Of a stretch of DNA of 64,000 nucleotides, positions 38,030-46,347 are shown in pieces (position 1 is the first letter of the stretch; the number at the start of each line of letters is the position of its first letter). Position numbers and translations under genes: made by a program. The stretch is from contig JAQZBP010000009.1 of assembly GCA_029237815.1 (NCBI GenBank), positions 62,001 through 126,000 of the forward strand. Reading direction: 5' to 3'. The notes below the pieces were generated by a model that saw nothing but the letters and a program-made list of their open reading frames with translations, was not told the DNA's origin and made no database searches. Source of the stretch: Moraxellaceae bacterium. GTDB lineage: Bacteria > Pseudomonadota > Gammaproteobacteria > Pseudomonadales > Moraxellaceae.

Positions 38030-38380
38030 CCACTTCCCCCCCTGTGGCCTACTCCGAATTCCCTGTAATTCGTGTGCGTTTGGCGCATGCGCCCGCACCG
38101 GTAAAGGAGTAGCCGTGAGCATGGCGGCTTGTTAAGGCGCATGTAAGGGAATTGCCTAGCGGCTCACACATTCGTCTCGCCCTTTCGTCAGTTCGCTAGC
38201 CGAAAGAGGTAGGTGCAACCGCGCTTGCTGCAGGCGGGCGACGGGCGCGCTGCCCTGCCGGGCGTCGCGCCACGACTCCCGCCGCGCGCCGGCATCTCCT
38301 AGACTGCACCGGCCGGCGGCACGCGCGCAGCGCGCAGGCCGCCATTTGCGTCAGGACACGTCAGGAAGAGGAGCTTCACC
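38030..38380. other. Intergenic region without recognised features
   Basis: About 350 bp between the divergent kinase and SRPBCC genes. It probably contains both promoters; no gene, repeat or strong hairpin was seen. Confidence 0.5.
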
Positions 38381-38827
38381 ATGGCAGGAAATACCGTTCG
38401 TTTGCACCGCGTGCTGCGCGCACCGCCGGAGCGCGTGTATCGCGCCTTCCTCACGCCCGCGGCCCTGGTGAAGTGGCTGCCGCCGGATGGCTTCACGGCC
38501 ACCGTGCACGAGATGGACGCGCGGGTCGGCGGCCGCTTCCACATGTCCTTCACCAACTTCACGACACAGCAGAGCCACGCCTTCGGCGGCGCCTATCTGG
38601 AGATGGTGCCGAATGAAACGCTGCGCTACACCGACGAATTCGACGACCCGAACATGCCGGGCATCATGCACGTCACCGTGACGCTGAAAGCGGTGGCCTG
38701 CGGCACCGAGCTCAGCGTGGTGCAGGAAGGCATTCCCGAACTCATTCCGGTGGAGATGTGCTACCTGGGCTGGCAGGACTCGCTGACGCTGCTGGCACGG
38801 CTCGTGGAGCCGGAGATTCCGCAGTAA
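38381..38827 (+). CDS. SRPBCC/AHSA1-type lipid or ligand-binding protein
   Basis: 148 residues with ribosome site ggaagaggagcttcacc. Signature VLRAPPERVYRAFLTPAALV, KWLPPDGFTATVHEMDARVG, GGRFHMSF and a C-terminal helix (WQDSLTLLARLVE) place it in the AHSA1/SRPBCC helix-grip fold. Members bind hydrophobic ligands or act as small activators; many are of unknown substrate. Cytoplasmic. No operon partner is visible. Confidence 0.87.
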   Translation: MAGNTVRLHRVLRAPPERVYRAFLTPAALVKWLPPDGFTATVHEMDARVGGRFHMSFTNFTTQQSHAFGGAYLEMVPNETLRYTDEFDDPNMPGIMHVTVTLKAVACGTELSVVQEGIPELIPVEMCYLGWQDSLTLLARLVEPEIPQ

Positions 38828-39028
38828 AGGTGGCGCGGGCCGACTCCCGGCAGCGAGCCTGCGCGGGCCGGCTCACACGGTGGCGACGGTGCACGTGAGT
38901 CGCCCGCGCTCACGACGACGGCAGGATGAATGTGTCGCCGGGGCGTCGTAGCGCAGCCCGCGAATGGCGCGACTGCCGGTGAACGGCGCTGCGCTCATGA
39001 TCGTCTGCAGCACCGTGGCGCGCCGCCT

Positions 39029-39730
39029 TCACAAACTCTTCAGCAAAAACACGTTCAGGCTGTCGATCGTCATCTCGCCGTCGAGGCCTCTCTGGCCGAA
39101 TGGCGCCTCCATGCGCTGCCAGTCGACGCGCAGCGAAATGCCGTGCCGGAAATCGTATTGCCCGCCGAGGCCGAAGCCGGCCTGCAGCGCGGTGTCATCG
39201 CCGGCGGCATAGCCACTGCCGCCCGGGAATGACGCGCTGCCGAAGGATTCGTAGCGGGTCACCACGTTCACGAGATCGGCGCGGCCGTAGAGGCTGAACC
39301 ATTCGCCCACCGCCACCAGCCCGAGCAGGCCGACACCGAAGCCGCTGGCGCGGTAGTCGGTCACGTCGCTGCTGGCGCTGCCGGTGAAGGTGGCGCTGAC
39401 GCCGGCCTCGGCCCGGCCGAAGTCGCGGTAATAGCCTTCGAGCGCGAGCGCAGGATGCAGCCAGTAGCCGAAGCCGGCGGCGAAAGTGGAGCTGCTGTCG
39501 TCGATGACGGGCTCGCTTTTGAGTGCGCCTGCGGCAAGGTAGTTGTCTGCCTGTGCCCGGTAGTAATCCTCCGCGGCGCCGAGATCCGTCCGCGCCGTGC
39601 CGAAGCCGGCCAGCGCGTAGAACCGGCCCTCGTCGTCGGCGTGGGCGGCCTGCGGCAGTAGCGCCGCCAGCGCCAGCGCCACGATCGCTGTGGCTGTGGC
39701 TGTGGCTGTAGAGTTAAAGCTTGCTTTCAT
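39029..39730 (-). CDS. Outer-membrane beta-barrel protein
   Basis: 233 residues with a signal peptide (AIVALALAALLPQAAHA, cleavage ~32). The mature part is a run of amphipathic strands: GRFYALAGFGTARTDL, STFAAGFGYWLHPALALEGY, FSLYGRADLVNVVTRY and LQAGFGLGGQYDFRHGIS, as in OmpA/OmpW-like eight-stranded barrels. It ends LNVFLLKSL rather than with an aromatic residue. The signal-peptide codons contain a gctgtg hexamer repeat, giving Thr-Ala alternation (NSTATATATAIV), so its length could vary by slippage without shifting frame. Function unknown. Confidence 0.8.
   Translation of the reverse strand: MKASFNSTATATATAIVALALAALLPQAAHADDEGRFYALAGFGTARTDLGAAEDYYRAQADNYLAAGALKSEPVIDDSSSTFAAGFGYWLHPALALEGYYRDFGRAEAGVSATFTGSASSDVTDYRASGFGVGLLGLVAVGEWFSLYGRADLVNVVTRYESFGSASFPGGSGYAAGDDTALQAGFGLGGQYDFRHGISLRVDWQRMEAPFGQRGLDGEMTIDSLNVFLLKSL
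39687..39709. repeat. Hexanucleotide microsatellite in signal peptide
   Basis: Almost four tandem gctgtg units. Because the unit is 6 bp, gain or loss of a copy changes the n-region of the beta-barrel protein signal peptide by two residues without frameshift. Confidence 0.7.
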
Positions 39731-39941
39731 CGCTGAACGTCCCCGTCAAACCCGCCGCGGCGGCCCCGAAGGCCGGCGTGTCGCGGGCGGAATCGCAATC
39801 CCTGTTCGTGTTGTCGGACCCCGTGCCGCGCGCGCGTGCCCGGCGCCAGTTTACTGAGGCGGGAAAAGGGGGACAGATTTATTTCGCGCCCACGCCGATA
39901 ATCCCCGGCAGCCCTCTCCCCTTTCGCGCAGGAACCCCGCC

Positions 39942-40730
39942 ATGAGCACCCCCCCGATCCGCTTCGACGACGGCGCCGCCTACGAGCGCTTCATGGGCCT
40001 CTGGAGCCGGCGCGTCGGCGAGGCCTTCCTCGACTGGCTCTCGCCGCCGCCCGGTGGCCAGTGGCTTGATGTCGGCTGCGGCAACGGTGCCTTCACCGAG
40101 CTGCTCGTCGCCGAGTGCGCGCCCGATTCGGTCGACGGCGTGGATCCCTCCGAAGGCCAGCTCGCCTACGCGCGCACGCGCCCGGCCCTTGCCGCCGCGC
40201 GCTTCCAGACCGGCGACGCCATGGCGCTGCCCTTCCCCGACAACAGTTTCGATGCGGCGGTGATGCCGCTGGTGATTTTCTTCGTGCCGGAGCCGCGCCG
40301 CGGCGTCACGGAAATGGTGCGCGTGGTGCGCCTCGGCGGCACCGTCTCGGCCTATGCCTGGGACATGATGGAAGGCGGCTTCCCGTATTTTCCGCTGCAG
40401 CAGGCGATGCGCGAAGCGGGCCTGACGGTGCCGGCGCCGCCGAGCCCGGAGGCCTCGCGGCTGGAGACGCTGCGCGAGCTGTGGACCGATGCCGGCCTCA
40501 TGGAAGTCGAGACGCACACCATCACGGTGCAGCGCACCTTCGCCGATTTCGCGGACTACTGGACGACGGTGCTGGGCGGGCCCAGCGTCGGCGCCACGCT
40601 GGCGGCGCTGACGCCGGCGGCCGTCGCCGACCTGCAGGCGCGCGTGCAGGCCGCGCTGCCGGTGGCGGCGGATGGCTCCATTAGCTGCAGCGGCCGCGCC
40701 AATGCCGTGATGGGCCGCGTCGCCGACTGA
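39942..40730 (+). CDS. Class I SAM-dependent methyltransferase
   Basis: 262 residues. Motif I LDVGCGNGAFTELL (residue ~42), acidic end of strand 2 DGVDPSE (~66), GDAMALPFPDNSFDAAVMPL (~92), and MVRVVRLGGTVSAY (~124) give the UbiE/Methyltransf_11 type of fold. The substrate is unknown; the C-terminal region (FADFADYWTTVLGG) is variable within the family. Start ATG 39942 follows gcaggaaccccgcc. It ends at a strong bidirectional terminator shared with the pilin gene. Confidence 0.9.
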   Translation: MSTPPIRFDDGAAYERFMGLWSRRVGEAFLDWLSPPPGGQWLDVGCGNGAFTELLVAECAPDSVDGVDPSEGQLAYARTRPALAAARFQTGDAMALPFPDNSFDAAVMPLVIFFVPEPRRGVTEMVRVVRLGGTVSAYAWDMMEGGFPYFPLQQAMREAGLTVPAPPSPEASRLETLRELWTDAGLMEVETHTITVQRTFADFADYWTTVLGGPSVGATLAALTPAAVADLQARVQAALPVAADGSISCSGRANAVMGRVAD

Positions 40731-40760
40731 GCGTGGCAGCCGGGCCGCCTGCCGCGCCAG

Positions 40761-40790
40761 TTAAAACGCCCCGCATGCGGGGCGTTTTAA
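40761..40790. terminator. Bidirectional terminator, 30-bp palindrome
   Basis: ttaaaacgccccgca and its perfect complement form a palindrome between convergent methyltransferase and pilA genes, with T-rich ends on both strands. Confidence 0.9.
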
Positions 40791-40805
40791 CTACGGCGGC
40801 AGGTA

Positions 40806-41267
40806 TCAGCGACAGCTTGCCGGCCGGTACTTGTCTTCAATGGTGTCGTAACCGCTGGTCGTGCACGACCAGATGACGCTGCCCGCGGCCATGGTCGGCA
40901 TGAGGGCAATCGTCTTGCCGACGAGCTCCGGCTGGCCGGTGTAGTGGATGATGATGGTGCCGGCATAGGGATCGCCCGCGCCTTCGACGTTGATGTAGGC
41001 GACATTGTTGCCGTTGATGGACCAGGGCTGCGCCAGGCCATACGACGAGTTCGCTGCGACGCCGCTCACGCCGAGGTAGCGCCCCAGCGTCATGCGGGTT
41101 TCCGCTACTGACGTCTTGGCGCCCGCCGCCAGGTTCAGGCCTTCGGACACCTTGGCCCGCACCGTGTAGTCCTGGTAGGCGGGAATGGCCACCGCAGCCA
41201 GGATGCCGATGATCGCCACCACGATCATCAGTTCAATCAGCGTGAAACCCCGTGCGCCACCCTTCAT
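40806..41267 (-). CDS. pilA: Type IV major pilin
   Basis: 153 residues from ATG 41267, with gaggacgaccc upstream. The prepilin leader KGGARG is followed by [20 protein letters not shown], the conserved N-methylated helix with Glu5, so cleavage is after Gly7 by prepilin peptidase. After [18 protein letters not shown] comes a small globular head ending in two Cys (WSCTTSGYD and PASCR) that form the usual C-terminal disulfide loop. It would assemble into type IV pili for twitching, adhesion or DNA uptake. No other pil gene is adjacent. A long perfect hairpin lies ~170 bp upstream. Confidence 0.95.
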   Translation of the reverse strand: MKGGARGFTLIELMIVVAIIGILAAVAIPAYQDYTVRAKVSEGLNLAAGAKTSVAETRMTLGRYLGVSGVAANSSYGLAQPWSINGNNVAYINVEGAGDPYAGTIIIHYTGQPELVGKTIALMPTMAAGSVIWSCTTSGYDTIEDKYRPASCR

Positions 41268-41435
41268 GTGGGTCGTCCTCCTGCGTATGGCTGCCTGGCA
41301 CGCCACGGGAAGGCCTCCCGTTGCCCGGCGATGCCCGAAGGAAATCAGGCGCGCCCCGCCCTGTCTGCTGCGGCAAGACCAGCCGCAAACTGTCCCGACA
41401 AATGTGACGCCACCCCTGTATCCGGGTGTCATGCC

Positions 41436-41483
41436 CCGGCCCGACTGCGGTGCCGGGGCTGCCCGGCACCGCAGTCGGGCCGG
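41436..41483. repeat. 22-bp perfect inverted repeat upstream of pilA
   Basis: Arms ccggcccgactgcggtgccg plus gg, and their exact complement, separated by gctg. No T tract follows on either strand, so it is not a typical terminator. It lies between the 41577 gene and pilA, both on the minus strand, and may be a REP-like element or mRNA-stabilising hairpin. Confidence 0.8.
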
Positions 41484-41534
41484 CCGGAGCCGTGGGCCGG
41501 CGCCTGCTTTTACGGTCGCTGGCCCCAAAAAGAG

Positions 41535-41556
41535 AAAGGCGGCCAGGGCCGCCTTT
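41535..41556 (-). terminator. Terminator of small secreted-protein gene
   Basis: Stem aaaggcggcc/ggccgccttt with a 2-base loop, followed on the minus strand by tctctttttgg. It lies 20 bp after the 41577 gene. Confidence 0.7.
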
Positions 41557-41576
41557 GTTTCTCACTCCCGCATCGC

Positions 41577-41846
41577 TCAGAGATCGTCGTGCAGGACCCG
41601 TCGGGGCATCCTGTTGACCACCGCCACCTGCGCTTGCGCCTGCTGCTGCGGATTCGCGCTGATGAGGGTTTCCTTCTGGGTGGTGATGCAGGTCTTGAGC
41701 TGGTCCAGGTCGCTGATCCCCAGGCTGCGGGGGTCGCTGCTGAACCGTTGCGCCACCTCGGCACACTGCGCCACGGAGACACTCTGGTCGGCGCCGGCCA
41801 CAACGGGCAGGGCTGCCAGTACCACACATGCAAACAAAGACTTCAT
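41577..41846 (-). CDS. Small exported protein
   Basis: 89 residues from ATG 41846, where MKSLFACVVLAALPVVAGAD forms a signal peptide and gggaaaagac lies upstream. The mature ~69 residues are helical (VSVAQCAEVAQRFSSDPRSL, ISDLDQLKTCITTQKETLIS) with two Cys that may pair. No family recognised. It has its own terminator, so it is probably monocistronic. Confidence 0.7.
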   Translation of the reverse strand: MKSLFACVVLAALPVVAGADQSVSVAQCAEVAQRFSSDPRSLGISDLDQLKTCITTQKETLISANPQQQAQAQVAVVNRMPRRVLHDDL

Positions 41847-42217
41847 GTCTTTTCCCTCCTGGGCTGCCACTCCCGCCATCCCTGCCTGCCGGCGGCACCC
41901 TGTCCTTTTTTTTCAGACGGCCATCGTCCCTGGTCGCCACCTGGCGCTTGCCCACCCTACCGGCGCGGGTGCACGCCTCCCGAAGATAGTGCAATCCGGC
42001 AGGGGAAGGATTACCGCCTGGGACTTTGCCGGCCCGCCGCCGGCAGGTGACACGAGGCCGGCCCTTGGCGTCCGCCATCTTCGGGGGCGGCATCGCAGAT
42101 GAACACACGCACACGCAACGCTTCCAAACTGCCAAGCACCGCACACTTCCGCCTCATGCCCACCTGTCTTCGCCCGGTGCCTGCTACCATGCGACCACCT
42201 GCGAACAGGGGTGCTCC

Positions 42218-42394
42218 ATGAAAGTCCGAACGATACTGCTGTCGGCAATCATGCTGATGGCGCTGGGTGGCTGCCATCACATCAACCATGCCAGCTTCAA
42301 GACAAAGTCGGTGTCCATCAGCGCCGGCACCAAGAGCAGCGGCGGCGGCGCGCGCCACTGCCCTCCCGGCCAGGCCAAGAAAGGCAATTGCTGA
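42218..42394 (+). CDS. Small lipoprotein
   Basis: 58 residues. MKVRTILLSAIMLMALGGCH is a lipoprotein signal (Cys19). The mature 39 residues end ARHCPPGQAKKGNC; a C-terminal C-P-P-G-x-A-K-K-G-x-C motif recurs in small lipoproteins of proteobacteria and probably closes a disulfide. Role unknown. It is followed by a terminator after 15 bp. Confidence 0.8.
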   Translation: MKVRTILLSAIMLMALGGCHHINHASFKTKSVSISAGTKSSGGGARHCPPGQAKKGNC

Positions 42395-42409
42395 CAGGGC
42401 TGAGCCCAT

Positions 42410-42441
42410 AAAAAAAGCCCTGCATCAGCGGGGCTTTTTTT
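42410..42441 (+). terminator. Terminator after small lipoprotein gene
   Basis: aaaaaagccctgc pairs with gcggggctttttt around atca (one wobble), with a seven-T tract. Confidence 0.9.
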
Positions 42442-42591
42442 ATGGCGGGACGGGCGCGGCAGCCGCGCCTTCATCATGGCATCGTCCGCGCTATGCGCTC
42501 CGCCGGCCGGCACGAGGCACCGTCGCCGGCACCTCGCCGCAACCGGGGGCGGCCCGACGCCAAAGGTGCTGCCATGCCAGTGGCCGCCCAT

Positions 42592-42621
42592 AAAAAAACC
42601 CGGCATCAGCCGGGTTTTTTT
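42592..42621 (-). terminator. Terminator of first csp gene
   Basis: Perfect stem acccggc/gccgggt with loop atca, A run before and T run after, so active on both strands. It lies 16 bp after the csp stop on the minus strand. Its loop is the same as in the terminator at 42410. Confidence 0.88.
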
Positions 42622-42637
42622 CACAACCAGAGCGAGC

Positions 42638-42841
42638 TCAGGCAGGGCGAATGTTCGACGCCTGCTTGCCCTTCTGGCCCTGGGTCACGTCGAAGGAGAC
42701 CTTCTGACCTTCGACCAGGGAGCGGAAACCGTCCGCCTTGATTTCGGAGAAGTGCGCGAAGAGGTCTTCACCGCCGTCGTCCTGGGTGATGAAACCGAAG
42801 CCCTTGGCGTCGTTGAACCACTTAACCGTACCGGTAGCCAT
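42638..42841 (-). CDS. CspA-family cold-shock protein
   Basis: 67 residues: [20 protein letters not shown] carries RNP1 (KGFGFI), and DLFAHFSEI carries RNP2-like FAHF. It is a single OB-fold RNA chaperone that melts mRNA structure, in cold or general stress. The ~160-base leader before it lacks genes and shares motifs with the leader of the second csp gene at 58926, as expected for csp mRNAs regulated post-transcriptionally. The two proteins differ at only a few positions. Confidence 0.95.
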   Translation of the reverse strand: MATGTVKWFNDAKGFGFITQDDGGEDLFAHFSEIKADGFRSLVEGQKVSFDVTQGQKGKQASNIRPA

Positions 42842-43000
42842 AACTTTATACCTTGATTAGAACAATGAACGGGCGGAGCCCGGGAGTGCAGAGCAGTACA
42901 GGAAAGACGGACTGGACGGACTGGCAAGAGCAAGAACAGAACAAGAAGACTTTCGGCCTGTGCGGCGTGCGAAAGCGATACTGACAGCAAATCACGATAT
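42842..43000 (-). promoter_or_regulatory. Long 5' leader of first csp gene
   Basis: Read on the minus strand this region contains cacaggccgaa, cttgctcttgccag and gttctaatcaaggta just before ATG. Close matches occur in the same order upstream of the csp gene at 58926. Such conserved leaders in csp genes act as cold-sensitive RNA structures; the exact promoter is not identified. Confidence 0.5.
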
Positions 43001-43169
43001 GTCAAGACGTCATCGGCAGGATGCCGCGGGGGAGTACATCGGGGATCAGACGGATGACCCAGGCCCGACAGGGGCGCCCCGGGTCCTGCGGCGAGGAGGC
43101 AGACAAGCCGGCCCCGCCTCGGCTATCGTCCGGCCCTGCCCCGCAAAACAAGAAGCCAGATTACCCGCC

Positions 43170-43481
43170 ATGCCCCTCAATACGCTTCGCACCGTCGGCG
43201 CCCGCATGTTCCTCAACAAGTACTTCGAGGACTTCGGCGAGGTCACCGATGTCAGCATCGACCCGAAAGCCAACCTCGCCATCCTCATGGTCAAGCTGCG
43301 CGGCGAAAGCACGCCGCTGCGCCTGGAGATCGACTACCGCGTGGAGCCGGAACACTTCGTCACCGTGCATTTCCACTGCGAACGCGAGTGGCTCACCAAT
43401 GCGCTGAACCGCTTCCTCGCCAACCATCGCTTCGAGATCGACAACAGCGTGGCCCAGGCCCTGCTCGGCATCCTGCTCTAG
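43170..43481 (+). CDS. Conserved 103-residue protein, paralogue A1
   Basis: 103 residues from ATG 43170. Family not recognised, but it is clearly paralogous to 49247-49558: same length and same pattern, T-L-(R/K)-x2-G, N-(K/R)-Y-x-E-D-x-G-E, D-V-S-I-D-P, L-E-I-D-Y-x-V-(E/D)-P, F-H-C-(E/D)-R, W-(L/I)-x-N-A-L-N-R. Mixed alpha/beta with no signal peptide, so probably cytoplasmic. The two copies bracket the ankyrin paralogue pair, which may reflect an old segmental duplication. Confidence 0.75.
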   Translation: MPLNTLRTVGARMFLNKYFEDFGEVTDVSIDPKANLAILMVKLRGESTPLRLEIDYRVEPEHFVTVHFHCEREWLTNALNRFLANHRFEIDNSVAQALLGILL

Positions 43482-43593
43482 GCTGACACCGGGCGCCGCG
43501 CAGCGTGCGCCCCCCTTCGCACCGACTTTTCTTTCAGAGCCGCCGCCCGGTATTGCCCGGCCGGCGCACCCGACCCGGAGACCTTCCCCGTCC

Positions 43594-44061
43594 ATGGAAC
43601 GCAAACTCGACCTCACCATCACCGGCGGCACGCTCCGCCTGCGCTCACGCCCCGCGACTGAAGGCGACTGGGAGTGGGGCCCCGGCAATCGCGCCCAGGG
43701 CGCCGTGCTGCACGACGGCCTGGTGCTGCTGGATGCCCTGGCCGACGACGAGTTCGGCGCCGACGTGATCCTGCGCACGCCGGAACGCTTCTCGCCGGAC
43801 AAACGCGCCCAGCGCACGCTGCAACTGCCCTTCACGCTGCACGACAAGGCCGAACTCGTCCTCGGCTCGCCGAGCGAAGAGCTGCCGGTGGCGCTCGATG
43901 CCGAGCCCGGTGAGTACACGCTGATCTTCGAGGTCTGTCTCGGCCGCGATGTCTTCTACACTTTCACGCTGCTGCGCCAGCCTTGCGCCGAAGGCAGCGC
44001 GCTGAAGCCCGACGGCTGGGGCCTGAAGAAAGGCCAGCTGCTGCAGCCCGGGGTGTTCTGA
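43594..44061 (+). CDS. Hypothetical beta-rich protein
   Basis: 155 residues. No family recognised and no signal peptide. Predicted strands dominate (ERKLDLTITGGTLRLRS, AVLHDGLVLLDALADDEFGA, EYTLIFEVCLGRDVFYTFTL), suggesting a small beta-sandwich. The start is preceded by cggagaccttccccgtcc, with ggag at a long spacing. It is encoded between paralogue A1 and the first ankyrin gene; gaps of over 100 bp suggest separate transcription. Confidence 0.6.
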   Translation: MERKLDLTITGGTLRLRSRPATEGDWEWGPGNRAQGAVLHDGLVLLDALADDEFGADVILRTPERFSPDKRAQRTLQLPFTLHDKAELVLGSPSEELPVALDAEPGEYTLIFEVCLGRDVFYTFTLLRQPCAEGSALKPDGWGLKKGQLLQPGVF

Positions 44062-44378
44062 GGCTGCCGCCAGTCCAGCCCTTGGCGCCGGAGTGGCGCA
44101 GACGGCAAAGCGTCGCTCCCGCCACTCTTGCCCGTGGTCTCACGCACGCGCTGCTGCGGCGAAAAACGAGACCTGCCTCACGGGAGGCCGGGCACTTCCG
44201 CAAAAGACGTCACAAACCTTCCGGCTCCGCGCACCGAACCATTGGCAGCGCGCGCACCGGCTGCTAGAAACAAGCGGGATTTTCCGGGCCTGATACAGGC
44301 CCCGCATGGACGGCAACCGACGCACCGGCCGCACGGCTGGCGACAGAACAAGAACCTCCGCTTTGACTGCGAGGCACC
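44062..44378. other. Intergenic region without recognised features
   Basis: About 317 bp upstream of the first ankyrin gene. Short frames here lack ribosome sites. A small hairpin gggcctgatacaggccc lies near 44287; its role is unknown. Confidence 0.4.
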
Positions 44379-46184
44379 ATGCACGCGAATTTCCGGCGCC
44401 GCTTGCGCCCCGCCCTCGGGCTGGCCACCGCCCTGCTGCTGCCACTGCACCCGCTGCACGCCGAGACGGCCGCCACCAGCACGTTCATCTCCGCCTATGA
44501 GGCCGACCTGCGCCTGCTCTACGACGAGGCCCGGGCCATCGGCGCGGACAATTTCGTGTTCTACCTGCACATGCAGGGCGACGAGGCGGCCGTGCGCGCG
44601 CTCGCCGCGGAGCTCGGCGCCAACCGCAGCCTGACGCTGCACGGACGCGCCGGTCTGCAGCCGCAGCAGATGCGCGCCTACGCCACGCCCGCCGTGCTGC
44701 GCGATGCACTGCGCAAGCTGCGGCCGGGCGGCGTGTCGCCGGTGTTCCAGCCGTTCAAGGGCCAGTGGGCGCTGGTCGAGCTGAAGGCCGTCGAGACCGG
44801 CCAGCCCATGCCGGCCTTCGCCGCGCTGCGCGACTCCCTGCTGCGCCTGGTCGGCATCCGCGCCCTTCCGGATGCGGCGACGCTGCGGGCCCGCACGCCC
44901 GAGCAACAGGAAAGCGCACAGCTCGCCCGTGTCGCCAACGCCAGCAGCTTCGACCAGCTTCCGCCCGGCGTCGATGTGAACAAGCCGCTCTCCAGCGGCT
45001 ATACGCTGCTCCAGCGCGCACTGCGCGAGGACAATCTGGAGCTGGTGAAGGCGCTGCTCACGCGCCGCGCCGACCCCAACCGTTGCTACATGGATGCCTG
45101 CCCGCTGCAGATCGCACTCGACAGCAAGACTCATGCGCTCACCTACACCCAGCTGCTGCTGGAAGCGGGCGCGAAGCCCGACCAGCTGCCCGGGCTGCCG
45201 GGCGACAACACGGCGCTGGTGATGGCCTGCCAGCGCGGCCAGCTCGACGTGGTGAAGGCACTGCTCGCCAAAGGCGCCGATGCCACCGGCAAGGGCAGCC
45301 AGCTGAAGCCGCTCGACATCGCGCTCGCCAGCGGCAACCTCGACTTGCAGAAGATCCTGCTCAACAAGGGGCTGGGCGCACCGGACGACAAGGGCGCGCC
45401 ATCGCTGCTGCACGTGGCCATGGCCAACGGCAACCGCGCGCTCGCGCAGACACTGCTCGACCAGGGTGCCGATCCGCTCGCGTACCGGCCGCTGCCCGAC
45501 AGCGAGCAGACCGGCACGCCGCTCGCGGCCGCGCTGGCCGCCGGCAAGACCGCGGATGCCGCCTGGCTGCGCGACGTCATCGCCAAAAAGCTGGCGGCAA
45601 AAGGCCGCTATCGCTGGGCCGCCTGGATTGAACAGGAAGTACTGGCGCCGCCCTCGAAAGACCCCAATGCGCCGCTCGTGCAGATCCTGCGGCAGCCTTT
45701 CAAGAATGGCGTGCGCCTCACGCTGAACCGTGAACGCTTCACGCTGCATGTACGCCTGCATCCCGAGGCGGAGCTGCGCCTGGAGGCCGTCACCGGGCCG
45801 AAGTTCTTCGACGAGCTCGGCAGTGGCGACCTGGCGGCGCCGCTGTTCGACCGCAAGCGCATCCGCAGCGCCGGCAGCCGGCCCGGGCCGCTGCTGGTCG
45901 GCGACGCCGGCGCCCGCGCCGCCAACCCGGCGGGCACGGGCGGCCTGCTCGCGTTCGCGCCGGACCGCGCGCATTGCGACCGCGTCGAGAAAAGCCCCGA
46001 AGGCCCCGTCTGTGTGCGCATCATCGACAGCGTGCGGATCGATCGCGGCGCCGGCGAAGTGGAGCTGGCGCTGGAGAAGTCCGGCCTGCGCGAACTCGAC
46101 CTCGTGCTCGGCACGGCAGTGGACTACAGCGATACGAAGGGCGACCTCCTGAACGCGCAAAAGGTGACGCTTCTCTTCCGCTAG
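44379..46184 (+). CDS. Secreted ankyrin-repeat protein, paralogue 1
   Basis: 601 residues with a signal peptide (LATALLLPLHPLHAE). N-terminal domain (~30-170): helical, then GGVSPVFQPFKGQWALVELK, AVETGQPMPAFAALRDSLLR, which looks like the last part of a PpiC-type parvulin domain, though catalytic residues are not evident. Ankyrin region (~195-390) with repeats such as GYTLLQRALREDNLELVKAL, DNTALVMACQRGQLDVVKAL and SLLHVAMANGNRALAQTLL. C-terminal domain (~410-601) is beta-rich and shared with paralogue 2 at 47503-49158. The whole layout is conserved between the two. Exported ankyrin proteins commonly mediate protein binding; the partner is unknown. Confidence 0.85.
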   Translation: MHANFRRRLRPALGLATALLLPLHPLHAETAATSTFISAYEADLRLLYDEARAIGADNFVFYLHMQGDEAAVRALAAELGANRSLTLHGRAGLQPQQMRAYATPAVLRDALRKLRPGGVSPVFQPFKGQWALVELKAVETGQPMPAFAALRDSLLRLVGIRALPDAATLRARTPEQQESAQLARVANASSFDQLPPGVDVNKPLSSGYTLLQRALREDNLELVKALLTRRADPNRCYMDACPLQIALDSKTHALTYTQLLLEAGAKPDQLPGLPGDNTALVMACQRGQLDVVKALLAKGADATGKGSQLKPLDIALASGNLDLQKILLNKGLGAPDDKGAPSLLHVAMANGNRALAQTLLDQGADPLAYRPLPDSEQTGTPLAAALAAGKTADAAWLRDVIAKKLAAKGRYRWAAWIEQEVLAPPSKDPNAPLVQILRQPFKNGVRLTLNRERFTLHVRLHPEAELRLEAVTGPKFFDELGSGDLAAPLFDRKRIRSAGSRPGPLLVGDAGARAANPAGTGGLLAFAPDRAHCDRVEKSPEGPVCVRIIDSVRIDRGAGEVELALEKSGLRELDLVLGTAVDYSDTKGDLLNAQKVTLLFR

Positions 46185-46200
46185 GCGGAAGCCCTATCCG

Positions 46201-46229
46201 GATGGCGCCGTCAGGGCGCCATTTTTTTG
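46201..46229 (+). terminator. Terminator after first ankyrin gene
   Basis: atggcgcc/ggcgccat stem with loop gtcag and a seven-T tract, 17 bp after the stop. Confidence 0.92.
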
Positions 46230-46347
46230 CCTCCCCCCACTCACTCGAATTGATGACTGCAGGGCACTTTCGCGCCGCGCTACGCTCCTGTCACGCGCGC
46301 CATCCGGCGCCAGCGCACGCATCCACGCACCAGAAGAAGAAACGGAT

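Noticed and set aside
41268..41400. A sigma-54 promoter for pilA.
   Set aside because: GG-N10-GC like spacings occur, but none matches TGGCAC-N5-TTGC well; GC-rich DNA gives such hits by chance.
44178..46160. A 660-codon minus-strand frame opposite ankyrin paralogue 1.
   Set aside because: The plus-strand protein has a signal peptide, ankyrin repeats and a paralogue; the minus frame has none of these and is a compositional shadow.
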